Below are positions 26,845 through 37,227 of a DNA stretch of 41,635 nt, piece after piece. Position 1 is the first letter of the stretch. Every line of letters starts with the position of its first letter. The notes under the pieces were generated by a model. It saw nothing but the letters and a program-made list of their open reading frames with translations, had not been told where the DNA came from and ran no database searches. Both the position numbers and the translations under genes were made by a program. Where the stretch lies: contig NZ_RDBH01000116.1 in NCBI RefSeq assembly GCF_008042145.1, positions 922 through 42,556 on the forward strand, in the 5' to 3' direction. Source of the stretch: Streptomyces sp. adm13(2018). Lineage in GTDB: Bacteria; Actinomycetota; Actinomycetes; Streptomycetales; Streptomycetaceae.

Positions 26845-27782
26845 CCGGATACCTCGTACGCAGACTCTTCCAACTGATTCCGGTCGCCCTCGTCGTCTCC
26901 CTGGTGCTCTTCATGCTCCTGCGGCTGATGCCGGGCGACCCCACGCTCGCCATCCTCGGCCAGGAGGCCACGGAGCAGGACCGAGCGGTACTCCGAGAGG
27001 ATCTCGGCCTGGATGCACCTTTGTGGCAGCAGTTCACCCAGTGGCTCGGCGATCTGGTCCGCGGCGACCTGGGCAGCTCGTGGCTCACCGACGAGAGGGT
27101 GAGCACGGTCATCTCCGACCGGTTCGCCGCCACGGCCGAGCTCGGAGTCATCGCGCTGGTCTTCGCCGTTCTCATCGGGATCCCCGCCGGCCTTCTCGCC
27201 GCCGTCCGCCGTCGCACCCGTACGGACACCGCGCTGAACTCCGTCGGTCTGGTCGCCCTGTCCGCACCTCACTTCTACCTTGCCGCACTGCTCATCCTCG
27301 TCTTCGCCCTGTGGCTCAAGGCCCTCCCGCCCTCGGGATACGTTCCCTTCACCGAGGACCCCGTCGAGAACCTGCTACGCATGGTCCTCCCAGCCGTCAC
27401 GATCGGCTCCACCATCGCCGCGGTCACCATGCGCCAGACCCGCGCCGCTCTCCTCGCCGCGTTCAACGAGGACTACATCCGCACCGCCGAGGCATCAGGT
27501 CTCTCACGCAGCCGGATCGTGGGCGTCTACGCCCTGCGGAACGCCATCGTGCCGGTCGTGACCGTGATCGCTCTCCAGATCGGGGCGCTGATGAGTGCCA
27601 CCGTCGTCACCGAGACCGTCTTCACCGTTCCCGGCATGGGCACCTTGATCGTCAACGGCATCTTCAGCCGGGATCTCCCCGTCGTCCAGGGCGCCGTGCT
27701 GATGGTCGTGATCCTCGTCCTCATGGTGAACCTTCTGGCAGACCTGGTCTACGCCTGGCTCGACCCGCGCATCACGTACTGA
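26841..27782 (+). CDS. ABC importer permease, DppB/OppB type
   Basis: The product is 313 residues with six transmembrane segments. The N-terminus YLVRRLFQLIPVALVVSLVL and LMPGDPTLAILGQEATEQDR are signatures of the DppB/OppB/GsiC family. The EAA loop reads YIRTAEASGLSRSRIVGVYA then LRNAIVPVV, the contact site for the ATPase. It starts at ATG 26841 by overlapping the preceding stop. Members of this family import peptides, but also oligosaccharides, nickel and opine-like compounds. The enzymes around it favour a sugar-derived substrate here. Confidence 0.95.
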   Translation: MTGYLVRRLFQLIPVALVVSLVLFMLLRLMPGDPTLAILGQEATEQDRAVLREDLGLDAPLWQQFTQWLGDLVRGDLGSSWLTDERVSTVISDRFAATAELGVIALVFAVLIGIPAGLLAAVRRRTRTDTALNSVGLVALSAPHFYLAALLILVFALWLKALPPSGYVPFTEDPVENLLRMVLPAVTIGSTIAAVTMRQTRAALLAAFNEDYIRTAEASGLSRSRIVGVYALRNAIVPVVTVIALQIGALMSATVVTETVFTVPGMGTLIVNGIFSRDLPVVQGAVLMVVILVLMVNLLADLVYAWLDPRITY

Positions 27783-27879
27783 CTCGGCCTCGCCCACAGC
27801 GTCACCCGATCCGCGCCTCCCCGCGCGCCGATCAGCACATCCCGCACCGCACGTCCCGCACGTATCTCCTGGAGCGCCG

Positions 27880-28752
27880 ATGGCCATAGACCTCGCGCCG
27901 AAAGTCTCCCGCAGACCGGTTCTGGACCGGCTGCGCCGTGACCGCCGCGCCCACATCGCCGTACCCCTGCTGTTCCTCCTGCTCGTGGCCGCTGCCGCCG
28001 CACCCTTCTTGTCGGACTCGGTCAGCGCCACGGACACCGGGCGGCTCCTGACCGGCCCCAGTTCCCAGCACCTGCTCGGCACCGACGAGATCGGACGGGA
28101 CGTCCTGGCCCGGATCGTCGCCGGCGCCGCGGTCACCGTAGGGGTGGCCACCATCACCGTGGGCGCCGCCCTGATCGCCGGCACGGTGCTCGGTCTGATC
28201 GCCGGATACCGCGGCGGCTGGGTCGACACCCTCGTGATGCGCGTCTCCGACGGACTGCTCGCGTTCCCCCTTCTCGTCCTCGCCCTCACCGTGGTCGCGG
28301 CCCTCGGCCCCGGGCTGCGCAACGCCCTGATCGCCATCGCCGTCGTCACCACCCCGCGTTTCGCCCGCGTGGTCCGGGGCGAGGTGCTCTCCCTGCGCAC
28401 CCGCGAATGGGTGTCCGCTGCACGTATCGTGGGCGTCACACGGACGACGATCATGCGCCGCCACCTGCTGCCCCACCTCGCCGGCACCCTGCTGGTGTTC
28501 GCCGCCCTCCAGGTGTCCACCGCGATCATGGCCGAGGCCGCGCTGAGCTTCCTCGGGCTGAGCGTCCAGCCACCGCAACCGAGTTGGGGCGCGATCGTCG
28601 CCAGTGGCACCGACCACCTGAGCGCGAGCTGGTCGCTCAGCGTCTTCCCCGGGCTTGCGATCCTCCTTACCGTCGCCGCGTTCAACCTGCTCGCCGACGC
28701 CCTGCGCGACGCGCTGGACGCCCACCGCCCGGACCTCGCACCCGCGCGCTGA
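27880..28752 (+). CDS. ABC importer permease, DppC/OppC type
   Basis: The product is 290 residues. The ATG at 27880 has CTGGAGCG upstream. The N-terminal DppC/OppC helix is followed by the characteristic HLLGTDEIGRDVLARIVAGA. The EAA loop is EWVSAARIVGVTRTTIMRRH, and the family sequence ALSFLGLSVQPPQPSWGAIV lies near the end. It pairs with the upstream permease to form the membrane channel. A 97-bp gap separates the two permease genes, longer than elsewhere in the operon. Confidence 0.95.
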   Translation: MAIDLAPKVSRRPVLDRLRRDRRAHIAVPLLFLLLVAAAAAPFLSDSVSATDTGRLLTGPSSQHLLGTDEIGRDVLARIVAGAAVTVGVATITVGAALIAGTVLGLIAGYRGGWVDTLVMRVSDGLLAFPLLVLALTVVAALGPGLRNALIAIAVVTTPRFARVVRGEVLSLRTREWVSAARIVGVTRTTIMRRHLLPHLAGTLLVFAALQVSTAIMAEAALSFLGLSVQPPQPSWGAIVASGTDHLSASWSLSVFPGLAILLTVAAFNLLADALRDALDAHRPDLAPAR

Positions 28753-28804
28753 GCGGTCTCGCAGCCCTCCACCCCCTTTCCCCGTACAGAGGAAGTACTT
28801 CGTC

Positions 28805-30373
28805 ATGCCCAACTCCACGCCGCCCCGGATACCACGTCGCACCGTCCTGGCCGGTGCAGCGGCCACCGCGGCTCTCGCCACCCTGGCCGGATGCGGATCC
28901 TCGGACTCCTCCGACGGAACCTCCGGGGGAACGCTCACCGCCGGTTTCGACAACGAGCCCGTCACCCTCGACCCGGCGCTGAGCTCCGCCATCTCCTCCG
29001 ACCGCAACGTCCTCAACCTGTTCTTCGACACCCTGTTGCGTCAGCGCCGCGACGGAACCTTCGAGCCGGCCCTCGCCACCCGATGGACCGACACGGGCAC
29101 CGAGATCACCTTCGAGCTCCGCCAGAGCGTGAAGTTCCACGACGGCACCCCGTTCGACGCCGACGCGGTCGTCCTCAACCTGAAGCGGATCTTGGATCCC
29201 GCCACCCGCTCCACCAAGACGGCCGCACTGGCCTCCATCCGTGACGTGAAGGCAACCGGCCCTCGGACCGTCACGGTCACCCTGAAGGCGGCCGATCCGC
29301 TGCTGCTCACCCAGCTCGCCCACGAGCCCGGCATGATCGCCTCGCCCACCGCGCTCGCCAAGGGGGCCGACGAGTTCGGCCGCAGGCCGGTCGGGACCGG
29401 CCCCTTCACGTTCCGCCAGTGGCGGACCAAGGTCCAGCTCACCGCCGAGCGCAACAAGACGTACTGGGCCAAGACCGAGGAGGGCACCGCGCTGCCGCTC
29501 CTCGACAAGGTGGTCCTGCGCTTCGTCACCGAGGCCAAGGTCCTGCGCGCCGAACTGTCCACCGGAGGGGTGCAGCTGGTGCGCGCCCTCCCCCCGGAGG
29601 AGTACAAGCAGCTGGCCGACGCCCCGCGGGTCACGATCAAGGACGAGGGCGTACGCCGCAACTACTACGCCTCGCTCAACGTCACCAAGGGACCCTTCCG
29701 CGACCCGCGGGTACGCGCGGCCTTCGCGATGGCCGTCGAGCGCAGGTCCGTCGGCAAGGCCGCAGCCGGCGGAGACTTCGACATCGCCCCCTCCTTCGCC
29801 ACCGCCGACGACTGGTTCTACGACGACTCCCTCGCCCCCCTGCCGTACGACACCGAAAAGGCCCGCGCCACCCTGGACAAGGCCGGACTGCGCGGAAAGG
29901 TACCCATCACCCTCGTCGCCCGCCGCCGCGCCCCCGACCCCACCGTCGGAGAACTGCTCCAGAGCCAGCTCACCGCGGCGGGATTCGCCCCCAAGGTGGA
30001 GATCCTCGAATTCCAGACCCAGCTGGAACGCATGCGGAATCAGGACTTCGACGCGGCGATCCTCGTCATCGACATCCCCCGCCTGGACCCCTCCCTCACC
30101 TTCGACCCGTACTTCGCCAGCGACGGCCCGAGCAACTGGTCGGGCCTGAAGGACTCCGCACTCGACGCCCTGCTCGACAAGGGACTGAGCACGGACGACC
30201 GCGCCGTGCGCAAGCAGGCGTACGTCGACGTGCAGCGCCGCATCCTGGAGAACAACTACTGGGTCTTCCTGCACCAGGCCAAGTCACCACTGATCCACAG
30301 CAGCGACCTCAAGGGCGTCGACCTCGACGTCGACGGCCAGTGGCGCCTCGAGCGTGCCCGGCTCGGCTCCTGA
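28805..30373 (+). CDS. ABC importer substrate-binding lipoprotein (SBP family 5), TAT-type signal
   Basis: The product is 522 residues from ATG 28805, with GAGGAAG upstream. The signal is twin-arginine-like (RIPRRTVLAGAAA) and ends in a lipobox LAGC with Cys30 as the lipidated residue. The mature protein has the SBP_bac_5 pattern: FDNEPVTLDPALSSAISSD, EITFELRQSVKFHDGTPFDA, PVGTGPFTFRQW, NYYASLNVTKGPFRDPRVRA. This family captures peptides, oligosaccharides and other small ligands outside the membrane. The ligand cannot be read from the sequence; the cluster content suggests a glycoside or sugar acid. Confidence 0.95.
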   Translation: MPNSTPPRIPRRTVLAGAAATAALATLAGCGSSDSSDGTSGGTLTAGFDNEPVTLDPALSSAISSDRNVLNLFFDTLLRQRRDGTFEPALATRWTDTGTEITFELRQSVKFHDGTPFDADAVVLNLKRILDPATRSTKTAALASIRDVKATGPRTVTVTLKAADPLLLTQLAHEPGMIASPTALAKGADEFGRRPVGTGPFTFRQWRTKVQLTAERNKTYWAKTEEGTALPLLDKVVLRFVTEAKVLRAELSTGGVQLVRALPPEEYKQLADAPRVTIKDEGVRRNYYASLNVTKGPFRDPRVRAAFAMAVERRSVGKAAAGGDFDIAPSFATADDWFYDDSLAPLPYDTEKARATLDKAGLRGKVPITLVARRRAPDPTVGELLQSQLTAAGFAPKVEILEFQTQLERMRNQDFDAAILVIDIPRLDPSLTFDPYFASDGPSNWSGLKDSALDALLDKGLSTDDRAVRKQAYVDVQRRILENNYWVFLHQAKSPLIHSSDLKGVDLDVDGQWRLERARLGS

Positions 30374-30383
30374 AGGGCCTGCG

Positions 30384-32260
<1,877 letters not shown>

Positions 32261-32273
<13 letters not shown>

Positions 32274-33424
32274 CCCGAGTCCGCCTGACCTCGATCAACA
32301 CGCCGCGGCACAACAGCATCACCTGCGGACACATCCTCGTCGAACTCCTCACCGACGACGACGCGCTGACGGGCCTCGGTGAGATGTCCGACCTCCAGCA
32401 CCTTCCGCGCTACCACCTCGACGTACCGGAACTGGAAGCCACCCTCAACGAGATCCTCGTGGGCCTCGACGCACTCCAGATCACCGAGATGGAACACCGC
32501 CTGGAAGCGAACTTCCCCCAGGCCGGATACATCTACGACAAGAGCCGCGCCATCAAGTGCGGGGTCGACATCGCCTTCTGGGACCTGGCCGCGAAACAGC
32601 TCGGTCTCCGGGTGTGCGACCTGCTCGGCGGCGCGGTCCGAGAGTCCGTGCCCATCGCGTATCCGATCTTCCGCCAGCAGCACGAGGAGGACGTCGAACG
32701 CAATCTCGCCATGGTGGGACAGCGACTGGAAGAGGGCTTCACCTTCTTCCGCGTGTACGTCGGACGCCGCCTCGACCTGGACGAGCGATTCCTGCGCACC
32801 GCCCGCGAACGGTTCGGCGACCGCATCACCATCAAGTCCCTGGACTTCTCGAACCTCCTCGACGCCAAGGCGGCCTGCGCCTTCGCCGAGCGGGTGGCCG
32901 ACGTCGGCTACGACCTCGTCGAGTCGCCCGCCCCGCACCATGACATCCGCGGTCTGGTCCGGGCCCGCGACCGGCTCGCCGTCCCGATCAGCGAGCACGT
33001 CTACGGCTTCCGGTGGGCACTGGACCTCGTCGCCGCGGACGCGGTGGACGTGTTCAACGTCAGCGTCATCGCCATCGGCGGGATCACACCGGCCCGCCGG
33101 ATCTTCGCGATAGCCGACGCCGCCGGCAAGGCGTGCCTGGTCGGCACCACGCAGGAACTGTCCATCGGCACGGCGGCCGCCGCGCACATCGCGATGGCCA
33201 TGTCGGCCGTCACCGTCCCGAGCGATCCGGTCGGACCGCTCCTCTACACGCGGGACGTCGTCACCGACCCCGTCCGTTACACCGGCGGCCTGCTGTCCGT
33301 GCCGCACGGCCCCGGCCTCGGCATGACGCTCGACCCCCAGCGGCTGTCGGCTTCCGCCGGACCGCTGACCTGGGCGGCCACCAGCGCCGCCGCTGTCGTC
33401 GACCGACAGGTGGCCGCCACGTGA
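32261..33424 (+). CDS. Enolase-superfamily (mandelate racemase/MLE-like) enzyme with altered active site
   Basis: The product is 387 residues from ATG 32261, inside the ATPase gene. It has the full MR/MLE fold: an N-terminal capping domain to about 125, then a barrel (AIKCGVDIAFWDLAAKQLGL). Metal ligands are visible: Asp195 (IKSLDFSN), Glu221 (DLVESPAP) and Glu245 (PISEHVYG). The usual K-x-K of strand 2 is Arg-Val-Tyr (GFTFFRVYVG, residues 164-166). The strand-6 Lys of MLE-type enzymes is replaced in VFNVSVIAIGG, and no strand-7 His is seen (GTTQELSIGT). The family abstracts an alpha-proton from carboxylates, for example in sugar-acid dehydration; here the acid/base pair must differ. Cluster context suggests a sugar-acid dehydratase. 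Confidence 0.9.
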
Positions 33425-34251
33425 GCGACGCACCACAGCCGACGAGCGACGCCCGTGCAGTAGGCCGCTTCACCGGACGGGTCGCGCTGGTCACCGGCGG
33501 CGCACGCAACATCGGCCTCGCCATCGCTTGGCGGCTCGCCGAGGAAGGCGCGGCGGTGGCCCTCAACGGCCCCGACCCGGCCGAGACCGAAGCCGCGGCC
33601 GCAGCCATGCGCGACAGGGGCATGTCCGCGGTGGCCTGCCCCGGCGACGTATCCGACGCCCGCCAGGTCGACGCCTGCCTCAGCCGTACGGTCGATGTCC
33701 TCGGCGGACTCGACCTGCTGGTCAACAACGCGGCCGCACCCATGCTGGGGCGTGGTCCGCTGCTCGACCTCGACGTCGCCGACTGGGACCGCAGCTTCGC
33801 CGTCAACGCGCGCGGGGTGTTCCTGTGCACGGTGGCAGCCGCCCGGGTGATGGCCGCCGGCTCCTCGATCGTGAACATCTCCTCGGTCGGGGCCACCCGC
33901 GCCCACCGGGCCGCCGTCGCCTACGACGCCAGCAAGGGCGCCGTCGACGCGGCGACCCGTGCGATGGCCCTGGAGCTCGCGCCCCGAGGGATCCGCGTCA
34001 ACGCGGTCGCCCCCGGCCCGGTCATCAACGACCGCTTCGCCCTCCTCGATCCGGCCCAGCGGCAGACCCGCGCGCAGCCGGTCCCACTCGGCCGGGTCGG
34101 CGACGGATCCGATGTCGCCGGGGCCGTCGCGTTCCTCGCCTCGGCGGACGCGTCCTTCATCACCGGACAGGTGCTGAACGTCGACGGGGGACTGAGCGCG
34201 CAGCTCAGGCCGCCGGGGACCGACCCCGGTCTCGACCGTCCCGTCCCCTGA
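33421..34251 (+). CDS. SDR-family NAD(P)-dependent dehydrogenase
   Basis: The product is 276 residues from GTG 33421, overlapping the enolase-family stop by 4 nt. Classical SDR motifs are present: cofactor site VTGGARNIG (around residues 24-32), LLVNNAA (around 100-106), Ser in VNISSVGA, and Tyr168/Lys172 in YDASKGAVD. The end carries FITGQVLNVDGGL. It should oxidise a sugar or a sugar-acid hydroxyl, or reduce the reverse carbonyl. Its place between the dehydratase-like enzyme and the aldolase-like protein fits a nonphosphorylative sugar pathway. The substrate is not readable from sequence. Confidence 0.93.
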   Translation: MSDAPQPTSDARAVGRFTGRVALVTGGARNIGLAIAWRLAEEGAAVALNGPDPAETEAAAAAMRDRGMSAVACPGDVSDARQVDACLSRTVDVLGGLDLLVNNAAAPMLGRGPLLDLDVADWDRSFAVNARGVFLCTVAAARVMAAGSSIVNISSVGATRAHRAAVAYDASKGAVDAATRAMALELAPRGIRVNAVAPGPVINDRFALLDPAQRQTRAQPVPLGRVGDGSDVAGAVAFLASADASFITGQVLNVDGGLSAQLRPPGTDPGLDRPVP

Positions 34252-34315
34252 CCTGCCGCATCACCGTCCCGCTCCGTACCCGCCAGCTGTTCTGCCGCAC
34301 CGAAGGAAGCTCGAC

Positions 34316-35053
34316 ATGACCCAGACCCCCCGGCAGCCCCTCGACCCCGATGATCTGGCCGCCCTGGGCGAGGCCAGCACCGCCACCATCACCACCCAAC
34401 TCTTCAAGCACGGCCTGCGCAACACCTTCCTGGCGGGCCTGACCTGTGCCACGCCCGACGCCAGGCGCATGGTCGGCGAAGCCTTCACCCTGCGCTACAT
34501 CCCGGCCCGCGAGGACATCGACACCCTCGAGGTCTACGACGACTACGACCACCCGCAGCGCCTGGCGGTCGAGCAGGCCGGCCCCGGCCAGGTTCTCGTC
34601 GTGGACTGCCGCGGCCAGGGACGCGCCGCCGCCGCGGGCAACATCCTGCTGACCCGCATGGCGGTCAACGGCGCCGCCGGCGTGGTCACCGACGGCACCC
34701 TGCGCGACATCGAGGAGATCAGCCGCCTGCCCCTGCCCGTCTTCGCCACCGGGGCGGCCGCCATGACCAACCTCGCCCAGCACCACGCCGTCGACCTGCA
34801 AGTCCCCATCGGATGCGCCGGCGTCGCCGTCTACCCCGGGGACGTCATGGTCGGCGACGCCGACGGCGTGGTCTGCGTACCCCGCCACCTCGTCCCGGTC
34901 ATCGCCAGGGCGGCCCGGGAACAGGAACTGCAGGAGGCGTTCATCGTCGCCCGCGTGGCAGGTGGCGCCCCCCTGCGCGGCACCTACCCCCCGGACGAGG
35001 CGACCCGCCGCGCCTACGACGAGTCGCGCGGCGCGCTGCCGGCGACCGACTGA
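34316..35053 (+). CDS. RraA-like protein, HMG-aldolase family
   Basis: The product is 245 residues from ATG 34316, with GAAGGAAG upstream. It has the RraA/HMG-CHA aldolase core: GNILLTRMAVNGAAGVVTDG then TLRDIEEI, with Arg130 and Asp131 as the family's substrate and metal residues. VYPGDVMVGDADGVVCVPRH marks the C-terminal part. The family includes metal-dependent aldolases that release pyruvate from 4-hydroxy-2-oxo acids, as well as RNase E inhibitors that lack the catalytic set. Here the catalytic residues are present and the neighbours are catabolic, so an aldolase (or decarboxylase) role is favoured. A hairpin follows downstream. Confidence 0.9.
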   Translation: MTQTPRQPLDPDDLAALGEASTATITTQLFKHGLRNTFLAGLTCATPDARRMVGEAFTLRYIPAREDIDTLEVYDDYDHPQRLAVEQAGPGQVLVVDCRGQGRAAAAGNILLTRMAVNGAAGVVTDGTLRDIEEISRLPLPVFATGAAAMTNLAQHHAVDLQVPIGCAGVAVYPGDVMVGDADGVVCVPRHLVPVIARAAREQELQEAFIVARVAGGAPLRGTYPPDEATRRAYDESRGALPATD

Positions 35054-35090
35054 ACCCCGTCCGCCCGGCGCCCTCCGACCGCGCCGGCGG

Positions 35091-35115
35091 CGGAGCGCCG
35101 GCAACCGGCGCTCCG
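35091..35115 (+). terminator. 11-bp hairpin inside the operon, terminator or attenuator
   Basis: The arms 35091-35101 and 35105-35115 are perfectly complementary with a 3-nt loop. The hairpin lies in the 123-bp gap between the RraA-like gene and the secreted hydrolase gene, so it may reduce or end read-through there. Confidence 0.6.
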
Positions 35116-35176
35116 GCAGCACGCCCCGCATCCCGTTCACCGAACGATTCGCCCTCCCCCGCAGAAGGCAGGAATC

Positions 35177-37171
35177 ATGGTCAACCCCGCTCCATCCGGC
35201 TCTGTACGTTCCCGTAACGGGAGCACCGTCCCGCTCCTCCTTTCCGCCGCTCTGGTCGGCGCCCTGATCTCCGTCGCATCGGCAGGCCCTGCCACCGCGG
35301 CAAACCTTTCCAGCACCTTCGACGCCGTCGCGCCCGGCTCTCCCGCTCCCGGCTGGACGACCGGCGGTGACGTCACAGTCCAGGACGTGACCGGCACCGT
35401 CGACCGAAGCCTTCGCCTGCGAGACGTCTCCACCACGGCCAACACCACCGCCGCCGTCACGTTCGGAACCACGACGTCGACCGTCGTCGCCGGATTCCGG
35501 CTGCGAGCCGCCCAGTCCACCGCCACGGTCGGCGTACACCTCGACAGCTCGGGCGGCCACAGCGTCACAGTCGGGATGAGCCCCACCGGCCGCCTCTACA
35601 CCTACGACGGCGCGACCCGGATTGACCTCGGCACCTACGTCGCCGACCGCTGGTACGACATCCGTCTCGTCGCCCGCCCCGGCACCGCCACTGCCGACCT
35701 CCACATCGACGGCGAACGCCGCGCAGCCGGGCTGCGTTTTCGCACCACCACCACCGATCTGGCCAGCCTGCAGGCCGGGGTCTCCGTGGCCGACACCGGC
35801 ACCGCCTACCTCGACGACGTCCGCACCACCGCCGAGGCATCCCCGACGGCCTGGCCGCACCTCGGCACGATCGCCCCCCGCACGGCCGCACAGGTGGGCA
35901 CCTCCCAGCTCCTCGTCGGGGCCGAGACCCTCGACCGCGACTACACGAACTACCAGGCCTACGCCCCCTACCTGGGGCGGCTGGGCGCGACCGGGGTCCG
36001 CCTGCAGGGCGGCTGGGCCAAGACCGAGAAGACGAAGGGGGTCTACGACTGGACATGGCTCGACCGCATCGTCGACGACGCCACGGCCCGCGGCGTCAGG
36101 CCCTGGCTCCAGCTGTCCTACGGCAACGGCATCTACACGGGCGGCGGAGGCGCCGGTCTCGGCGGCCAGATCCCGACGTCCACCGAGGCCCTGGCCGCCT
36201 GGGACGCCTGGGTGACCGCCATGGTCAAGCGATACGAGAACCGGGTCACCGAGTGGGAGATCTGGAACGAGCCCAACCTCGCCGGCATCCCGGCAGCCAC
36301 GTACGCCGACTTCTTCGCCCGCACCGCGGCCCGCGTGCGCGCCGAACAGCCCGACTCCGTCATCTACGGGCCGGGCGAGGCCGGCATCGACGTCCCGTAC
36401 ACCAACGACTTCCTCGTCCGGCTCTCCGGACAGGGCAAGAGCCACCTGCTCGACGGCATCAGCTACCACCCCTACAACCCCAACCCCGACGACGTCTGGA
36501 CCTACCAGCAGGTCGACAGGATCCGGGCCCTGATCAACCAGTACGCACCCGGAGCCGTACTCAGGCAGGGCGAGAACGGAGCCCCCAGCGCACCCAACAG
36601 CTTCGGCGCGCTCGGCGACCTCGACTGGACCGAACTGAGCCAGACCAAGTGGTTCCTGCGCCGCCTCACGCACGACCTCGGCCAGGGCATCAGCACCAGC
36701 GCCTTCAGCATCTCCGACCTCCACTACCCCTCGAAGATCAACAGCAAGGGCCTGCTCCAGACCAACAGCGACAAGTCGATCCGCTACGCCAAGCCGTCCT
36801 ACTACGCGGTCCAGACCCTCGCCGCCGTCATCGACAGCTCGGTGACGGCGCTGCCGGCCTACCCCTTCACCACCGACTCCGCCACCACCCTGACCGTCCA
36901 GGGCTTCGCGAAGCGCGACACCGGACGCCAGATCGTCGGCATCTGGAACGGCACCACCACCCCGGGCGACAGCACCACCCGCACCCCGGTCCGCCTGACC
37001 CTCCCCGACGGCGACTTCACCGACCCCGTCTACGTCGACGTACGGACCGGTGCCGTCTTCGACATCCCCGCCGCCGACTGGACGGTATCGGGGAGCACCC
37101 ACACCTTCCGCAACGTGCCGGTGTACGACTCGCCCGTCCTCATCGCCGACCGCTCCGCGATCAGGCTCTAG
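35177..37171 (+). CDS. Secreted clan-A glycoside hydrolase (GH39/GH5-like barrel)
   Basis: The product is 664 residues from ATG 35177, with an AGGAA-type RBS. Residues 1-38 are a Sec signal (ending AGPATAANL). About 40-220 is a LamG/concanavalin-like beta-sandwich. About 235-550 is a TIM barrel with the acid/base Glu365 in WEIWNEPNLAG and a nucleophile candidate Glu466 in LRQGENGAPS; ISYHPYNP lies between them. A C-terminal beta-sandwich follows to 664. This layout fits retaining exo-glycosidases of clan A, such as beta-xylosidase, iduronidase or glucuronidase types, but the substrate is open. There is no anchor, so it is released. It probably feeds the ABC importer of the same cluster. Confidence 0.88.
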   Translation: MVNPAPSGSVRSRNGSTVPLLLSAALVGALISVASAGPATAANLSSTFDAVAPGSPAPGWTTGGDVTVQDVTGTVDRSLRLRDVSTTANTTAAVTFGTTTSTVVAGFRLRAAQSTATVGVHLDSSGGHSVTVGMSPTGRLYTYDGATRIDLGTYVADRWYDIRLVARPGTATADLHIDGERRAAGLRFRTTTTDLASLQAGVSVADTGTAYLDDVRTTAEASPTAWPHLGTIAPRTAAQVGTSQLLVGAETLDRDYTNYQAYAPYLGRLGATGVRLQGGWAKTEKTKGVYDWTWLDRIVDDATARGVRPWLQLSYGNGIYTGGGGAGLGGQIPTSTEALAAWDAWVTAMVKRYENRVTEWEIWNEPNLAGIPAATYADFFARTAARVRAEQPDSVIYGPGEAGIDVPYTNDFLVRLSGQGKSHLLDGISYHPYNPNPDDVWTYQQVDRIRALINQYAPGAVLRQGENGAPSAPNSFGALGDLDWTELSQTKWFLRRLTHDLGQGISTSAFSISDLHYPSKINSKGLLQTNSDKSIRYAKPSYYAVQTLAAVIDSSVTALPAYPFTTDSATTLTVQGFAKRDTGRQIVGIWNGTTTPGDSTTRTPVRLTLPDGDFTDPVYVDVRTGAVFDIPAADWTVSGSTHTFRNVPVYDSPVLIADRSAIRL

Positions 37172-37176
37172 AAACC

Positions 37177-37212
37177 GCCGGGTCCCGCCCCCTCCCCCGG
37201 GCGGGGCCCGGC
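37177..37212 (+). terminator. 14-bp hairpin after the glycoside hydrolase gene
   Basis: The arms 37177-37190 and 37199-37212 pair over 14 positions with one G-U type mismatch and an 8-nt loop. The hairpin begins 6 nt after the hydrolase stop and ends 15 nt before the next ATG, with the RBS right behind it. Confidence 0.7.
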
Positions 37213-37227
37213 TCCGAGGAGACCCCC

